Shown here one piece after another: positions 31,186-39,567 of a stretch of 64,000 bases of DNA. Origin of the DNA: Streptomyces umbrinus (GTDB taxonomy: Bacteria > Actinomycetota > Actinomycetes > Streptomycetales > Streptomycetaceae); contig NZ_JAUSZI010000001.1 in NCBI RefSeq assembly GCF_030817415.1, positions 8,136-72,135 on the forward strand. The letters run 5' to 3'. The notes beneath the pieces are model-generated. The model saw nothing but the letters and a program-made list of their open reading frames with translations, was not told the DNA's origin and did not search any database. Each line of letters begins with the position of its first letter. Positions within the stretch are counted from its first letter, which is position 1. A program made the position numbers and the translations under genes.

Positions 31186-32800
31186 ACGAGTCGGACAGTG
31201 CGGCCTGCTTGAGGGCGGTGAGCTTGTATCCGCGCCCCTTGTTGGTCGCTTCCGGGCCGACCCTCAGCAGCTCCTTGAGTTCCAGTCCCAGCTTTCCGGG
31301 ATTGGACTCGTGGATTCCGAGCTCGGGACCCAGGTCCTTCGACCTGATGAAGTCGACTCCCCGCTCATGCATGATCGCGATCGCCTTTTTCACCGGGGTG
31401 TCCGGCGCGGCCTCGATGCGCTTTTCCTTGCGGGCCAGGATGTCGTCGACGACTTCCCAGATGAAATCGTCCTTGAAGCGGATTCCTCGGACGAGTTTCG
31501 AAGCGACACCGTCGAAGTAGACGCCCTGGCCTTGAATGCTTGCGTCCATCAGCGCCGGGTGGATCGGGGATTCGGTCTTGAAGTAGTCCGATCCGAGCGC
31601 AACCTGTGCGCTGCCCTTGCCGGACACGTAGAGGCAGATACGCCTTTTGAACTGGTCGCGGACCTCGACCGGAACCGCCCGGTCGGAGGGGCGCTGAGTC
31701 ATCATGACGACAGTGATGCCGCATTCGAGACCTTTTCGCACCAGCTCGGAAGAGTTCTTCACGAGCCGCGCCTTTTCTTTGATCGCTTCCTTGCTTCCGT
31801 CGCTTACGTAGTAGTCGGCCACTTCGTCGGCGATGAAAAGGATTTGCCGGTGGCGCGGCTTCGGCCTGCGTTCGCGCATCGCCTCGTTGTCGAGTTCGTA
31901 GCGGTCCTGCTGCTTCTGCAGGAGTTCGCACACCATCGAGTCGAAAACTGCTGTCCTGCTGGACGACTCGTAGCGGACCGCCAGTTTCTCGAAGCGTACG
32001 AGAGCGCCGGGTTTTCCTTCGATGAGGTACACATCGAGTTCCGGCCCGTATGCGATATACGCGCAGGTGATCAGGGCGATCGTCAGCGTTGACTTTCCGG
32101 TCTGCGTCATACCGGCGACGAAGAGTGCGCCCTTGGTGAAGTCGTCGATGCCGACCAGTTCACCGGTCATGCTGTGCGCGAACGGGATGCCGTCGTGGGC
32201 GAGGATCATCTCGCGGGTCGGCGGCGTGAACGGATCGGTGAACGGCGGCTGCGCGAGCACCGTCATGTCGACGTCGCGCTCGCTCGGCTCACCGCGCTCG
32301 ACCTGCGTGCGCAGCCGGGTCGCCCCCAGGGCGCCGGCGACTTCACCGGCCTTGGCGGCCACATGCCTGTAGGTGAGGCCGACGGGGACCTTGAACTCGT
32401 AGCGGTTGCCCAGCACGTGGGGCAGTGGTGTCACGACGGATTCGTCCGCGCGCACGTACTGGCCCCGTCCGATGGCTTTGCTGGCTACGAGCGCCTGGGT
32501 GAGCTGCTCCTCACGGGCGGGCCCGTCACCGGCCGCTGCATCCTGTGCCGGGGCCGTGGACGTCTTCTGCGCCGGTTCCTTGGCCAGCAGGGCCAGGAGG
32601 CGGCTGCGGGCCTGCCAGGCTCCGTAGCCGAGGGCGACCAGTGTTCCTGCGGTGAGCAGGACGGTGGCCGGCCAGTTCAGGCCGAGCTTGTCTTTGATCG
32701 CGGCCAGGATGCCGAAGACCACGGCCAGGCCGCCGATTCCGCCGGCGGTCTGCCCATACAGGTCCTCACCAGCACTGACCTGCTGTTTCTTCTTGCTCAT
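31184..32800 (-). CDS. TraB-type FtsK/SpoIIIE DNA translocase
   Basis: 538 residues, ATG behind GAAGGAGGGAT. Two N-terminal membrane helices (residues ~20-35, 43-60), then the motor with Walker A GMTQTGKSTL and Walker B RQILFIADEVADYY, and a C-terminal winged-helix-like region (KKAIAIMHERGVDFIRSKDLGPELGI...GYKLTALKQA) resembling FtsK gamma, which reads 8-base recognition repeats. In Streptomyces, TraB alone moves double-stranded plasmid DNA between hyphae. Short-repeat arrays flank the gene on both sides. Confidence 0.88.
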   Translation of the reverse strand: MSKKKQQVSAGEDLYGQTAGGIGGLAVVFGILAAIKDKLGLNWPATVLLTAGTLVALGYGAWQARSRLLALLAKEPAQKTSTAPAQDAAAGDGPAREEQLTQALVASKAIGRGQYVRADESVVTPLPHVLGNRYEFKVPVGLTYRHVAAKAGEVAGALGATRLRTQVERGEPSERDVDMTVLAQPPFTDPFTPPTREMILAHDGIPFAHSMTGELVGIDDFTKGALFVAGMTQTGKSTLTIALITCAYIAYGPELDVYLIEGKPGALVRFEKLAVRYESSSRTAVFDSMVCELLQKQQDRYELDNEAMRERRPKPRHRQILFIADEVADYYVSDGSKEAIKEKARLVKNSSELVRKGLECGITVVMMTQRPSDRAVPVEVRDQFKRRICLYVSGKGSAQVALGSDYFKTESPIHPALMDASIQGQGVYFDGVASKLVRGIRFKDDFIWEVVDDILARKEKRIEAAPDTPVKKAIAIMHERGVDFIRSKDLGPELGIHESNPGKLGLELKELLRVGPEATNKGRGYKLTALKQAALSDS

Positions 32801-32873
32801 ATCCCTCCTTCTTCCGGTCGCGAGCACACGGAAGGGGCCGCGCGCTCGGGTGGTTTCTGGGATTTCGGCGGTG

Positions 32874-32937
32874 CTCGCCGGGTCTGCTTGCCGGGTCTGC
32901 GGCGGATCCGCTCGCCAGGTCACTCGCCGGGTCTGCA
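32874..32937. repeat. Direct repeats GCCGGGTCTGC, candidate TraB recognition array
   Basis: Three exact copies of GCCGGGTCTGC plus a partial copy (CTCGCCAGGTCAC) just upstream of traB. The minus strand reads GCAGACCCGGC, which contains GACCCGGC, one base from the published 8-base TraB recognition sequence GACCCGGA of plasmid pSVH1. Candidate clt (transfer locus). Confidence 0.6.
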
Positions 32938-33036
32938 CCGGTCGACTGCGCTGTTGGGTTCCGGCAGTCGCAGCAAAGGCCAGGCCGCAGGGGGTGCGGG
33001 CTGGCCTTCACTGGTGGTGCCGGACGGGGAGGCGGT

Positions 33037-34254
33037 TCAGGCGCCCGCGTCTTCGGGCTCTTCCTCCGCGCGCTCTTCCTCGGTGTCGGTGTCGGCCTCT
33101 TCCTCCTGGCCGGCCTGGTCGGTGCTCTCTTCCTTCGACAGCAGCGCTGCCCAGGTGCGGCGCACGCGCTTCTCGCTGCCGACGAAGCAGCCCTCGCGGA
33201 AGAGGTCGCGGGCCGCGCGGTAGGACAGCGGCGGGTCGTCGCGGTAGCGCAGGTGCCGCAGCACCACGGCGAGCTGACCGTCGGTCAGCGTCTCGCCGGG
33301 CTCCGGAGTCGGCACACCCGCCACGGCCGCGAGCTGCGCAAGCGTGACGGCGTCACGGCCCGCGTCACGGTCGGCGTGCCCCGAGCCGTGCCGCTCACTG
33401 TGCCGGTCGTGGCCCGGATCGCTCTGGCCTGCGTGACTGCCGTCGGCGTCTGTGCCGGATGCGGCACGCCCGCCCGGCAGGGCGGGCCTGTTGGCCCCGG
33501 AGCCGTCACGGCTGGCCGTGCCGGGCAGGGCGGGCGCCGTGGGCGTCCACGTGCCGAGCTCCGGCAGGCGGATCGCCGCGACCGAGGCGGGCAGCGCCTT
33601 CTCCGCGACGGTCTTCGCCGTGGTCTGCGCCTGGCCGTGCAGCTTCTCGGTCATCTTCTGCTGCGTCTTGAGCACCGACTCGCGGTAGGCGGTCTCCGCT
33701 TCGGCCACCCGCTTCTCCAGGTCGGTCGCGCACTCCAGCAGCTCGATGCGGTGCGCGGCTTCCGCCTCCATCGTCTCCAGTCGATCGGAGACCTGCTGGC
33801 GCTTGGTCGCGATGGCCTGCTGGGTGTCGGGCGACACCTTCCGTCCGAGGGACGGAAGGGCGATCCACCATGCGGTCTTGGTCGCGACGATGGCGATCGG
33901 GGTGAGGATCACGGCCAGCTCGAACTCGCCGGACGCCCGCATGATCAGGTCGGCTGTGGGGATCGCCGCGTTGACGACGGTGAGGACCAGGCCGGCCACC
34001 TGCACGCGCCGGGCGCGGGCCTTGTTGTTGCCGGACAGGATCTCGGTTGCCTGGAAGACGCACCACAGGGCGTCCAGGGCGCCCACGGTCGGTACGGCCC
34101 ATGCCCCGAACTTCGGTTCGAGGATCTGGTAGCTGACGGCCATCGACAGGATCGCCACGGCCAGGGTGACGATCCCCAGAACGCTGAGGACCATCCCGCG
34201 CGGGGAAGGCGCCTGCGGCCACGTCCACTCTCGCTTGTTCTCTCGCTTCTTCAC
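33037..34254 (-). CDS. SpdB-like plasmid spread protein (DUF2637)
   Basis: 405 residues. Four membrane helices in the N-terminal ~150 (MVLSVLGIVTLAVAILSMAVSY, WAVPTVGALDALWCVFQ, VQVAGLVLTVVNAAI, LAVILTPIAIVATKTAWWIALP) typical of DUF2637/SpdB proteins, then a coiled coil (TKRQQVSDRLETMEAEAAHRIELLECATDLEKRVAEAE), a histidine/aspartate-rich linker and a C-terminal helical domain like the end of KorSA/SpdB2 proteins. Spd proteins help plasmid spread along the recipient mycelium. Acidic tail EEEADTDTEEERAEEEPED. Confidence 0.8.
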   Translation of the reverse strand: MKKRENKREWTWPQAPSPRGMVLSVLGIVTLAVAILSMAVSYQILEPKFGAWAVPTVGALDALWCVFQATEILSGNNKARARRVQVAGLVLTVVNAAIPTADLIMRASGEFELAVILTPIAIVATKTAWWIALPSLGRKVSPDTQQAIATKRQQVSDRLETMEAEAAHRIELLECATDLEKRVAEAETAYRESVLKTQQKMTEKLHGQAQTTAKTVAEKALPASVAAIRLPELGTWTPTAPALPGTASRDGSGANRPALPGGRAASGTDADGSHAGQSDPGHDRHSERHGSGHADRDAGRDAVTLAQLAAVAGVPTPEPGETLTDGQLAVVLRHLRYRDDPPLSYRAARDLFREGCFVGSEKRVRRTWAALLSKEESTDQAGQEEEADTDTEEERAEEEPEDAGA

Positions 34255-34273
34255 GTGCTTCTCCTTTGCTCGG

Positions 34274-35089
34274 TCAGACGGTGGCCGTGCCGGACAGGCG
34301 GGCGACCTTGGCGACGTGGGCGTTCAAGTTCTCGACGGTGCGGCGCAGCTGCCCCGCCAGGGAGCGCGAGGTGCCGTAGTCATCGGCGTCCGCGATCGGC
34401 CAGTCCGCGCCCCGGGGATATCCGGCGGCGGCCAGCGCCGCGGCGTGTCCGTAGTCGGCGTACAAGTGCTTCCTGTGGACCTCAGCGATCCGGACCGCAC
34501 GGCAGTCGAACGCCTCAGCGGCCCGCAGCGCGCGGTCCTGCGCGTCGATCAGCCGGGAGACCGCGGGCCGCCACTCCGCGCCGGCTTCCGGACTGCGCAG
34601 GTAGGCGTAGGCGGCCTCCATGCCGGTCAGCTCTCGCTGGTAGGCCTTCCAGAGGGCGTCGGCGTCCTGGACGACTTCCTTCAGGTCCGCGGCGTAGGCG
34701 GCGTCGCGCCACTGATGCCCCGCCTGCTCGTACAGGTCGTGCAGGATGCCGCGGGCCGCCTTGCGTAACGCGCGCTCGGCCGTGTCGTCCGAGCCGTAGC
34801 CGAGCTTCGGGTCGGTGGAGACGTCCGGAGTGGACGGCTCCTTCTCGCGTCCCGTGAACGGCGCGAACTCGAACTTCAGCCAGGTCGGGTGCTGGTGAAC
34901 CGCCGTCAGGTACGTGGGCAGGTGCGGCCGAAGACGCTCCCAGATCTCGGTCATGCCTTCCGGCGTGATCCGGTAGCCGCGTCCGAGATCCGTGGACGTC
35001 TCCGTCACGAGAGCGGGGGCCGGTGCCGGTTCGCGGTGGGGCAGGCCGTTGTCGTCCAGCGGCGCCCTGAGCGGAAGGGTGTGTGCCAT
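34274..35089 (-). CDS. Hypothetical transfer-associated protein
   Basis: 271 residues with no membrane segment: MAHTLPLRAPLDDNGLPHREPAPAPALVTETSTDLGRGYRITPEGMTEIWERLRPHLPTYLTAVHQHP..., mostly helical, with a central RALRKAARGILHDLYEQAGHQWRDAAYAADLKEVVQDADALWKAYQREL. GGAGAA precedes the ATG. It shares the operon with SpdB and TraB and is probably a transfer accessory; no named family. Confidence 0.6.
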   Translation of the reverse strand: MAHTLPLRAPLDDNGLPHREPAPAPALVTETSTDLGRGYRITPEGMTEIWERLRPHLPTYLTAVHQHPTWLKFEFAPFTGREKEPSTPDVSTDPKLGYGSDDTAERALRKAARGILHDLYEQAGHQWRDAAYAADLKEVVQDADALWKAYQRELTGMEAAYAYLRSPEAGAEWRPAVSRLIDAQDRALRAAEAFDCRAVRIAEVHRKHLYADYGHAAALAAAGYPRGADWPIADADDYGTSRSLAGQLRRTVENLNAHVAKVARLSGTATV

Positions 35090-35189
35090 GGGTTCTCCTC
35101 ATTGACCGGCCGGACTGTCCGGCGGCCCGCCATCGCCCGACCCCGGCCGCCGTGGTGGGCGGGCAGGTGCGGGCGGTGACGGGCGGCCG

Positions 35190-35432
35190 TCAGGCCGTGG
35201 CCGCGAGGGGGCGGTGCGGGGCGATGACCCGGCCGTCGGGCAGCAGCTCGCCCGTGTCGTCGAAGAGCAGAGCGCCGTTGCACAGCAGGCTCCACCCCTG
35301 CTCCGGGTGGGCGGCCACCACGCGGGCGGCCTCCCGGTCGGGGCTGTCAGCCGTCGGACACGGCGGGGTGTGCAGGCACCGGCTGCTGGGCTGAAGCCGG
35401 GACGGGGCGGTCGGCGGGGTGAGGGTGCGCAT
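35190..35432 (-). CDS. DUF5999 family protein
   Basis: 80 residues. The core CLHTPPCPTADSPDREAARVVAAHPEQGWSLLCNGALLFDDTGELLPDGRVIAPHRPLA is the DUF5999 pattern almost unbroken. This short Streptomyces family is common on plasmids near transfer genes; function unknown. The ATG sits behind GGAGGTTTTG. Confidence 0.85.
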   Translation of the reverse strand: MRTLTPPTAPSRLQPSSRCLHTPPCPTADSPDREAARVVAAHPEQGWSLLCNGALLFDDTGELLPDGRVIAPHRPLAATA

Positions 35433-35491
35433 CAAAACCTCCGGGAGGTCGACGAGTTGAGGGCGCGTGGCTGCGCGGCTCCCCTGGACGC

Positions 35492-35534
35492 CGCACGGCC
35501 CGGCCCCTGCATCTCGCGGGGGCCGGGCCGTGCG
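35492..35534. terminator. Hairpin, duplicated copy 1
   Basis: 16-base stem CGCACGGCCCGGCCCC/GGGGCCGGGCCGTGCG. A second, longer version occurs at 35862-35908, preceded by the same CGGCTCCCCTGGAC sequence, so the intergenic block is duplicated around the small gene. Confidence 0.8.
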
Positions 35535-35561
35535 GGTCAGGCAGTCGGCAGACGGAGTGGA

Positions 35562-35807
35562 TCAGTCGAACTCGTAACCGTCCGGGACCTCTCCCGCCCG
35601 CAGGGCGTCAGCGACGTCTCGGTAGTCGGCGGCCTGCTCGCGGTGGATCTGCGCGGCGCGGGCCGCACACTGCCGCTGGTACGCGGACTTGGTCGGGTCG
35701 GCAGCAGCGGCCTTGCCGTCGGCAGCCGCCGCGTCAGCACGGGACGCAGCCGTGTTCTCCCAGTAGTCGGCGTCGGCGTTCATGCGGGCACGGGTAATCC
35801 GGGCCAT
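35562..35807 (-). CDS. Small helical protein
   Basis: 81 residues: MARITRARMNADADYWENTAASRADAAAADGKAAAADPTKSAYQRQCAARAAQIHREQAADYRDVADALRAGEVPDGYEFD, an all-alpha, alanine-rich protein. CAGGAGAAACC precedes the ATG. It is bounded by duplicated hairpins. Unknown function. Confidence 0.6.
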   Translation of the reverse strand: MARITRARMNADADYWENTAASRADAAAADGKAAAADPTKSAYQRQCAARAAQIHREQAADYRDVADALRAGEVPDGYEFD

Positions 35808-35861
35808 TGGTTTCTCCTGGTGGCTAGTCGGGTGAGCAGGCTGCTCGGCTCCCCTGGACCG

Positions 35862-35908
35862 CGCACGGCCCGGCCACCGCGAAGGGGATGCGGTGGCCGG
35901 GCCGTGCG
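35862..35908. terminator. Hairpin, duplicated copy 2
   Basis: 19-base-pair perfect stem CGCACGGCCCGGCCACCGC and complement with a nine-base loop; related to the copy at 35492. Confidence 0.85.
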
Positions 35909-35968
35909 GGTCAGGCAGCCGACAGAGGTGGCGGTGTCGGGCTGAGACAGTGGCTCAGAGGGGGCGGG

Positions 35969-36091
35969 TCAGGCGCAGGCGCCGCAGACGCCGCCGTCCC
36001 AGCCGTCCAGCCAGGCGCCGCACTCGGAGCACTGGCCGGAGCCGAAAGCGGTGTACGTGAGCCGCCGTAAGACGGTGCGCAGGCGGCGCAT
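35969..36091 (-). CDS. Tiny zinc-ribbon protein
   Basis: 40 residues: a basic helix (MRRLRTVLRRLTYTAFG) followed by CSEC...CGAC, four cysteines spaced as a zinc ribbon. The ATG overlaps the previous stop (TGATG), which fixes the start. Function unknown. Confidence 0.55.
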   Translation of the reverse strand: MRRLRTVLRRLTYTAFGSGQCSECGAWLDGWDGGVCGACA

Positions 36092-36363
36092 CAGGCGGCC
36101 CCCGATCCGCTGCAGGGCTGCCAAGCGGCCCTCCCGCAGCGGCACTGCCAGTACTCGCACATCGGGCAGACGTCCTCTTGCGCGGCCTCAGCCGCAGCGA
36201 GCCGGGCCCGCATCTGTGCGACGGTGCGCGGGGCGCGCCGGTCGGCGGGGATCGCGGCGTCCTGGCGGCGGACCACGTCCAGGAGGTGTGCTCCGAGACG
36301 CCGGTTCGCGTCCTCGGTCCCTGCCGTGTCAGGGCGGGTTCGTGTCATGATCTGCGTGGTCAT
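36091..36363 (-). CDS. Small cysteine-rich protein
   Basis: 90 residues, MTTQIMTRTRPDTAGTEDANRRLGAHLLDVVRRQDAAIPADRRAPRTVAQMRARLAAAEAAQEDVCPMCEYWQCRCGRAAWQPC. Helical, with a terminal CPMC...CRC cluster likely to bind zinc. TTGGAGTCC precedes the ATG, and the gene is coupled to the next. Unknown function. Confidence 0.6.
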   Translation of the reverse strand: MTTQIMTRTRPDTAGTEDANRRLGAHLLDVVRRQDAAIPADRRAPRTVAQMRARLAAAEAAQEDVCPMCEYWQCRCGRAAWQPCSGSGAA

Positions 36364-36504
36364 AGGGACTCCAATTCCTGCTGACCAAGACGGCCCCGGA
36401 GCAGCAACTCCGGGGCCGTCGCCGTGGCGGGCCGGACGACCAGCCACGGCCCGTCTCCCACCTGCACCGGTGTCGGCGGGCGGGAGGGGGACCGTGGCGG
36501 ATCG

Positions 36505-36795
36505 TCAGGCCGCCGCCGCGTAGGCCGTGGCCGGCTTGCCCTCGCGCAGCAGGTAATCGGAATTCGTCCACACCGAACCAATCGCGAACGGCTGCCCGTC
36601 CGGGCGCAGAGTGTCGCGGACGATGAGCGCCCACCGCGCGCTGTCACGGCGCAGCAGCTTCGCGGCCTCGCCCGGGTCGGTGACGAGCGCCAGGACCTCG
36701 AAGCGCCCGTCCACGTTCTGGTAGATCGCGCCGGGGCGGCGGGGCCCGACCTCCTGGTCGATGCGGGGCAGGGCGATGGTGACGGTAGGCATCAT
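36505..36795 (-). CDS. Small alpha/beta protein
   Basis: 96 residues, MMPTVTIALPRIDQEVGPRRPGAIYQNVDGRFEVLALVTDPGEAAKLLRRDSARWALIVRDTLRPDGQPFAIGSVWTNSDYLL..., with a beta-strand-rich pattern like a small SH3-like fold. CCGGAGCT before the first of two ATGs decides the start. No family name. Confidence 0.55.
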   Translation of the reverse strand: MMPTVTIALPRIDQEVGPRRPGAIYQNVDGRFEVLALVTDPGEAAKLLRRDSARWALIVRDTLRPDGQPFAIGSVWTNSDYLLREGKPATAYAAAA

Positions 36796-36838
36796 GCTGC
36801 AGCTCCGGTTTCGTAAAAGGGATTGCCAACGGCACCAA

Positions 36839-36869
36839 GAACCCCCAGGACTGGTGTTCCTGGGGGTTC
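36839..36869. terminator. Hairpin terminator
   Basis: 12-base-pair perfect stem GAACCCCCAGGA/TCCTGGGGGTTC, between two leftward genes. Confidence 0.8.
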
Positions 36870-36982
36870 GTCATGCGTGGCGGAAAGTGCGTCCTGCGCA
36901 CTCCGCCGCCGGCCGGGCCCGTGGTAAAGCGGGGACGGTCGACGACGGGCAGCACAGGCTGCGGATCAGGCGTAGTGCAGGG

Positions 36983-37795
36983 CTACTTCCGAGGCTGCGG
37001 GTGGTACAGCGCCCTGGTGAGCGCGATGACCCGGCTGTCGAGTTCAGCCCGCTCGAACCGATCGAGCGGAGTGCCGAGCTGCCGCAAGGTCGCGGTGAGT
37101 TCGTCGCGCAGCCGCTGGACGGCGGTGCGCTGCACGGTCGTGGCGACCGCTGCCCAGTCGCCTGCTCGCTTGGCGGTCAGGTCGCGTACCAGCCGCTCAC
37201 TCCGCTGCCGTTGCTCACGGTCGAACTGGACGGAAGCCTGGATTTCGGCCTGCCAGAGTTCCAGTTCGCCGCCCGTCTCGCACCGGCCGCCTTTCCTGCA
37301 GACCGGGCAGGAAGTGTGGTGCCGTGCGACGGCGGTACGGGCCGCTTCCAACAGAGAGGACAACAGGAACTCGGACTGCCTGGGAGCGTTCCTGAACCGG
37401 CTCACCGGCGGCGCGGTGGCCGTGCTCGGCTTGCGGTTGACCCGGTTGGTGCGGCGGGACTTGGTGCTCGGGTTCGCTTCCACCAGCTCCGTGCGCCACT
37501 CGCTGACCTCGATGTTGAGGTCGACCAGGCGGTTACTGCCCGAGCAGCGGCGCGGGTTCGGGGTCTTGAAGCGTTCGATGTGGTGCGGGACCAGCTTCGG
37601 GGTCTTGCCCAGGACACCCGTGATCGGGCACCACGTGGAGCAGTCGGGGCACACCAGGTGCTCCTTGCCGGGGCACAGGTCGATCTCGTTGGCCTTGAGG
37701 GTGGAGGCGACGATCGGCGGGCGGTGGCTGACCTGCTTCGTTCGGGTCTTACGGCGCCTCTTACGGGCCGTCGGCATCGCGGGCGTCGTGGTCAT
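36983..37795 (-). CDS. Zinc-finger protein, first gene of the leftward accessory operon
   Basis: 270 residues: a basic N-terminus (MTTTPAMPTARKRRRKTRTKQVSHRPP), a zinc site LCPGKEHLVCPDCSTWCPITGV, a second basic region, then HHTSCPVCRKGGRCETGGELELW and a helical tail (EQRQRSERLVRDLTAKRAGDWAAVATTVQ...). Probably DNA- or RNA-binding. The ribosome site AAGGAGTCC lies before the ATG. An imperfect hairpin (37831-37895) sits upstream. This gene type is recurrent on Streptomyces plasmids, without known role. Confidence 0.65.
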   Translation of the reverse strand: MTTTPAMPTARKRRRKTRTKQVSHRPPIVASTLKANEIDLCPGKEHLVCPDCSTWCPITGVLGKTPKLVPHHIERFKTPNPRRCSGSNRLVDLNIEVSEWRTELVEANPSTKSRRTNRVNRKPSTATAPPVSRFRNAPRQSEFLLSSLLEAARTAVARHHTSCPVCRKGGRCETGGELELWQAEIQASVQFDREQRQRSERLVRDLTAKRAGDWAAVATTVQRTAVQRLRDELTATLRQLGTPLDRFERAELDSRVIALTRALYHPQPRK

Positions 37796-38064
37796 ACGGA
37801 CTCCTTGCGTGCGGAGGGAACGGGGTGCGTCGCGGTGCTCTCTCCGCCCGTCAGGCCGCACGGCGAAACCCCGGCGCCCTGACGGACGGAGAGCGCATCA
37901 GCGCTACTGCGACGTGCAATGCAGGAGCCGAATAGCCCGGAGAGCCGAGCAGCCTGGGGGATTTGGTGGCGCTATCACCCCAGCCACCCCCGAAGGGACG
38001 GCAGCTTCCTGCGGTCTTGCGGTTTGTGCAGTCCGCCCCTTGCAGGGCGGCACATGTGAGACCA

Positions 38065-38100
38065 TAAGGCCTTACGCCTTAAGGTGACAAGCCTTAAGGT
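38065..38100. promoter_or_regulatory. Operator array for the UTRA/GntR pair
   Basis: TAAGGCCTTA, then two identical GCCTTAAGGT palindromes whose starts are 15 bases apart, ~65 bases before the UTRA-only gene. Repeated CCTTA half-sites directly upstream of a GntR-type operon indicate an autoregulatory operator. Confidence 0.6.
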
Positions 38101-38167
38101 CGAACCATGCGGGCTGAAGTCGCAGGGCACTAGGGTTGCGACAGGTCACGACAGACCGAGGGGACAC

Positions 38168-38716
38168 ATGGTGAGCAGCAACGACGCTTGGATGGGTGAA
38201 GCCCAGCCGTATCTCGCACCGCGCCGGACAGGGGAACGTGACGCCTGGAGCGCTGAAGCCGCAGCGCACAACCGACGCGGCAGCCAGCGTCTGCTCGCAG
38301 TCGAAGACGTGGACCCTCCGGGCCCCGTGCGTGACTTCCTCAATGTGGGACCAGGCGAGAAGGTCGTAGTCCGTCGCCGGCTGATCCTGCTCGATGGCGA
38401 GCCAGTTGAACTGGCCGACTCGTACTATCCGGCCCACATCGCCCATGGCACCCGCCTGGCCGAGCGCGGCAAGATCCCTGGAGGTGCAGTCACACTGCTC
38501 GCCGCACTGGGTTTCACTCCCGAAGACGACCCGCTCGAAGATGTCTCCGCAGATACGGCCACGCCCAACCAATGCGAGGCCCTGGGCCTGGAATCCGGCG
38601 CGCCCGTCTTGGTACTGACCCGATTCACCACGTCCGCTGCCGGAGAACCGATGGAGGTCAGCGTTATGACCATGACGCGACACCTTCAGTATCGACAGAG
38701 GAAGCAGGCCGTCTGA
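38168..38716 (+). CDS. UTRA-domain protein without DNA-binding domain
   Basis: 182 residues, ATG behind GAGGGGACAC. From residue ~40 to the end it is a UTRA ligand-binding domain (QRLLAVEDVDPPGPVRDFLNVGPGEKVVVRRRLILLDGEPVELADSYYPAHIAHGTRLAE...LLAALGFTP...VSADTATPNQCEALGLESGAPVLVLTRF). The N-terminal GntR helix-turn-helix that normally precedes it is absent. It lies three bases before a full-length paralogue, so it may act as a co-repressor or decoy partner by hetero-dimerising. Confidence 0.8.
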   Translation: MVSSNDAWMGEAQPYLAPRRTGERDAWSAEAAAHNRRGSQRLLAVEDVDPPGPVRDFLNVGPGEKVVVRRRLILLDGEPVELADSYYPAHIAHGTRLAERGKIPGGAVTLLAALGFTPEDDPLEDVSADTATPNQCEALGLESGAPVLVLTRFTTSAAGEPMEVSVMTMTRHLQYRQRKQAV

Positions 38717-38719
38717 GAC

Positions 38720-39484
38720 ATGGCTAGATCGTTCGAAGACAAGCGGTCGGCCCACCAGAAGATCGCTGCCGGGCTGCGGCGCCAGATCACACGAGGAGAC
38801 CTCGCGCCAGGGGCGCAGCTTCCATCCACTCCCGCCTTGATGGAGCAGTACGGGGTCGCCGGGACCACAATCCAGAAGGCCCTCCTCATGTTGAAAGAAG
38901 AGGAGCTTCTGCTTGGGCAGCCAGGCAAGGGCGTTTTCGTCAAGGGGAGTACCCAGCAAGCCATTTCGCCCGCGGTCTACATGCCACCCGCTGCTACAGG
39001 AGAGCCTTACCGATGGATCAGCGAGGCCGAGAAGCGTTCGCAACGCGGTTCGTCGAAGCTGCTTGAGGTGGCAGTGGTGACCCCGCCCTACGAGGTGGCG
39101 CGGGCCCTCGGGCTGGAGGAGGGCGGCCAGTCCCTCCTTCGGAAGCAGATCCTGCTCCTGGACGGGGAGCCCACCGAGCTGACCCGGTCGTACTACCCGC
39201 TTGAGCTGGCCGCAGGCACGGCCATGATGGAGCACCGAAGGATTCGCGGAGGGACACCTACGCTCCTCAGCGAATTGGGCCACCCACCTCGGGAATTCGT
39301 GGATGAAGTTTCCTCGGAGATCCCCACGGAGGAAGAGGTGGTAGCCCTTGAGCTCCCCAAGGACATGCCCGTGATGCTGACGTTTCGCATCGTCTTCTCG
39401 GATGATGAGCGCCCGATCGAGGTGTCGCTCCTCGCGAAAGCCGCGCACCGGTACCGCATGCGCTACCGGCTGGTCGTTCCCTGA
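38720..39484 (+). CDS. GntR/HutC-family regulator (KorSA-like)
   Basis: 254 residues: winged helix-turn-helix (KIAAGLRRQITRGDLAPGAQLPSTPALMEQYGVAGTTIQKALLMLKEEELLLGQPGKGVFV) then a UTRA domain (KLLEVAVVTPPYEVARALGLEEGGQSLLRKQILLLDGEPTELTRSYYPLELAAGT...). Kor-type GntR proteins repress transfer genes on Streptomyces plasmids. It probably binds the CCTTAAGG array upstream. ATG chosen; the preceding gene ends three bases earlier. Confidence 0.88.
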   Translation: MARSFEDKRSAHQKIAAGLRRQITRGDLAPGAQLPSTPALMEQYGVAGTTIQKALLMLKEEELLLGQPGKGVFVKGSTQQAISPAVYMPPAATGEPYRWISEAEKRSQRGSSKLLEVAVVTPPYEVARALGLEEGGQSLLRKQILLLDGEPTELTRSYYPLELAAGTAMMEHRRIRGGTPTLLSELGHPPREFVDEVSSEIPTEEEVVALELPKDMPVMLTFRIVFSDDERPIEVSLLAKAAHRYRMRYRLVVP

Positions 39485-39567
39485 TCCCATGCCGAACAGG
39501 CTGATGCTCTGGGCAAAATCACCAGTCGGTTGTCTGCCTTCGTGATGCGGTACCCCAACCATGGCGC

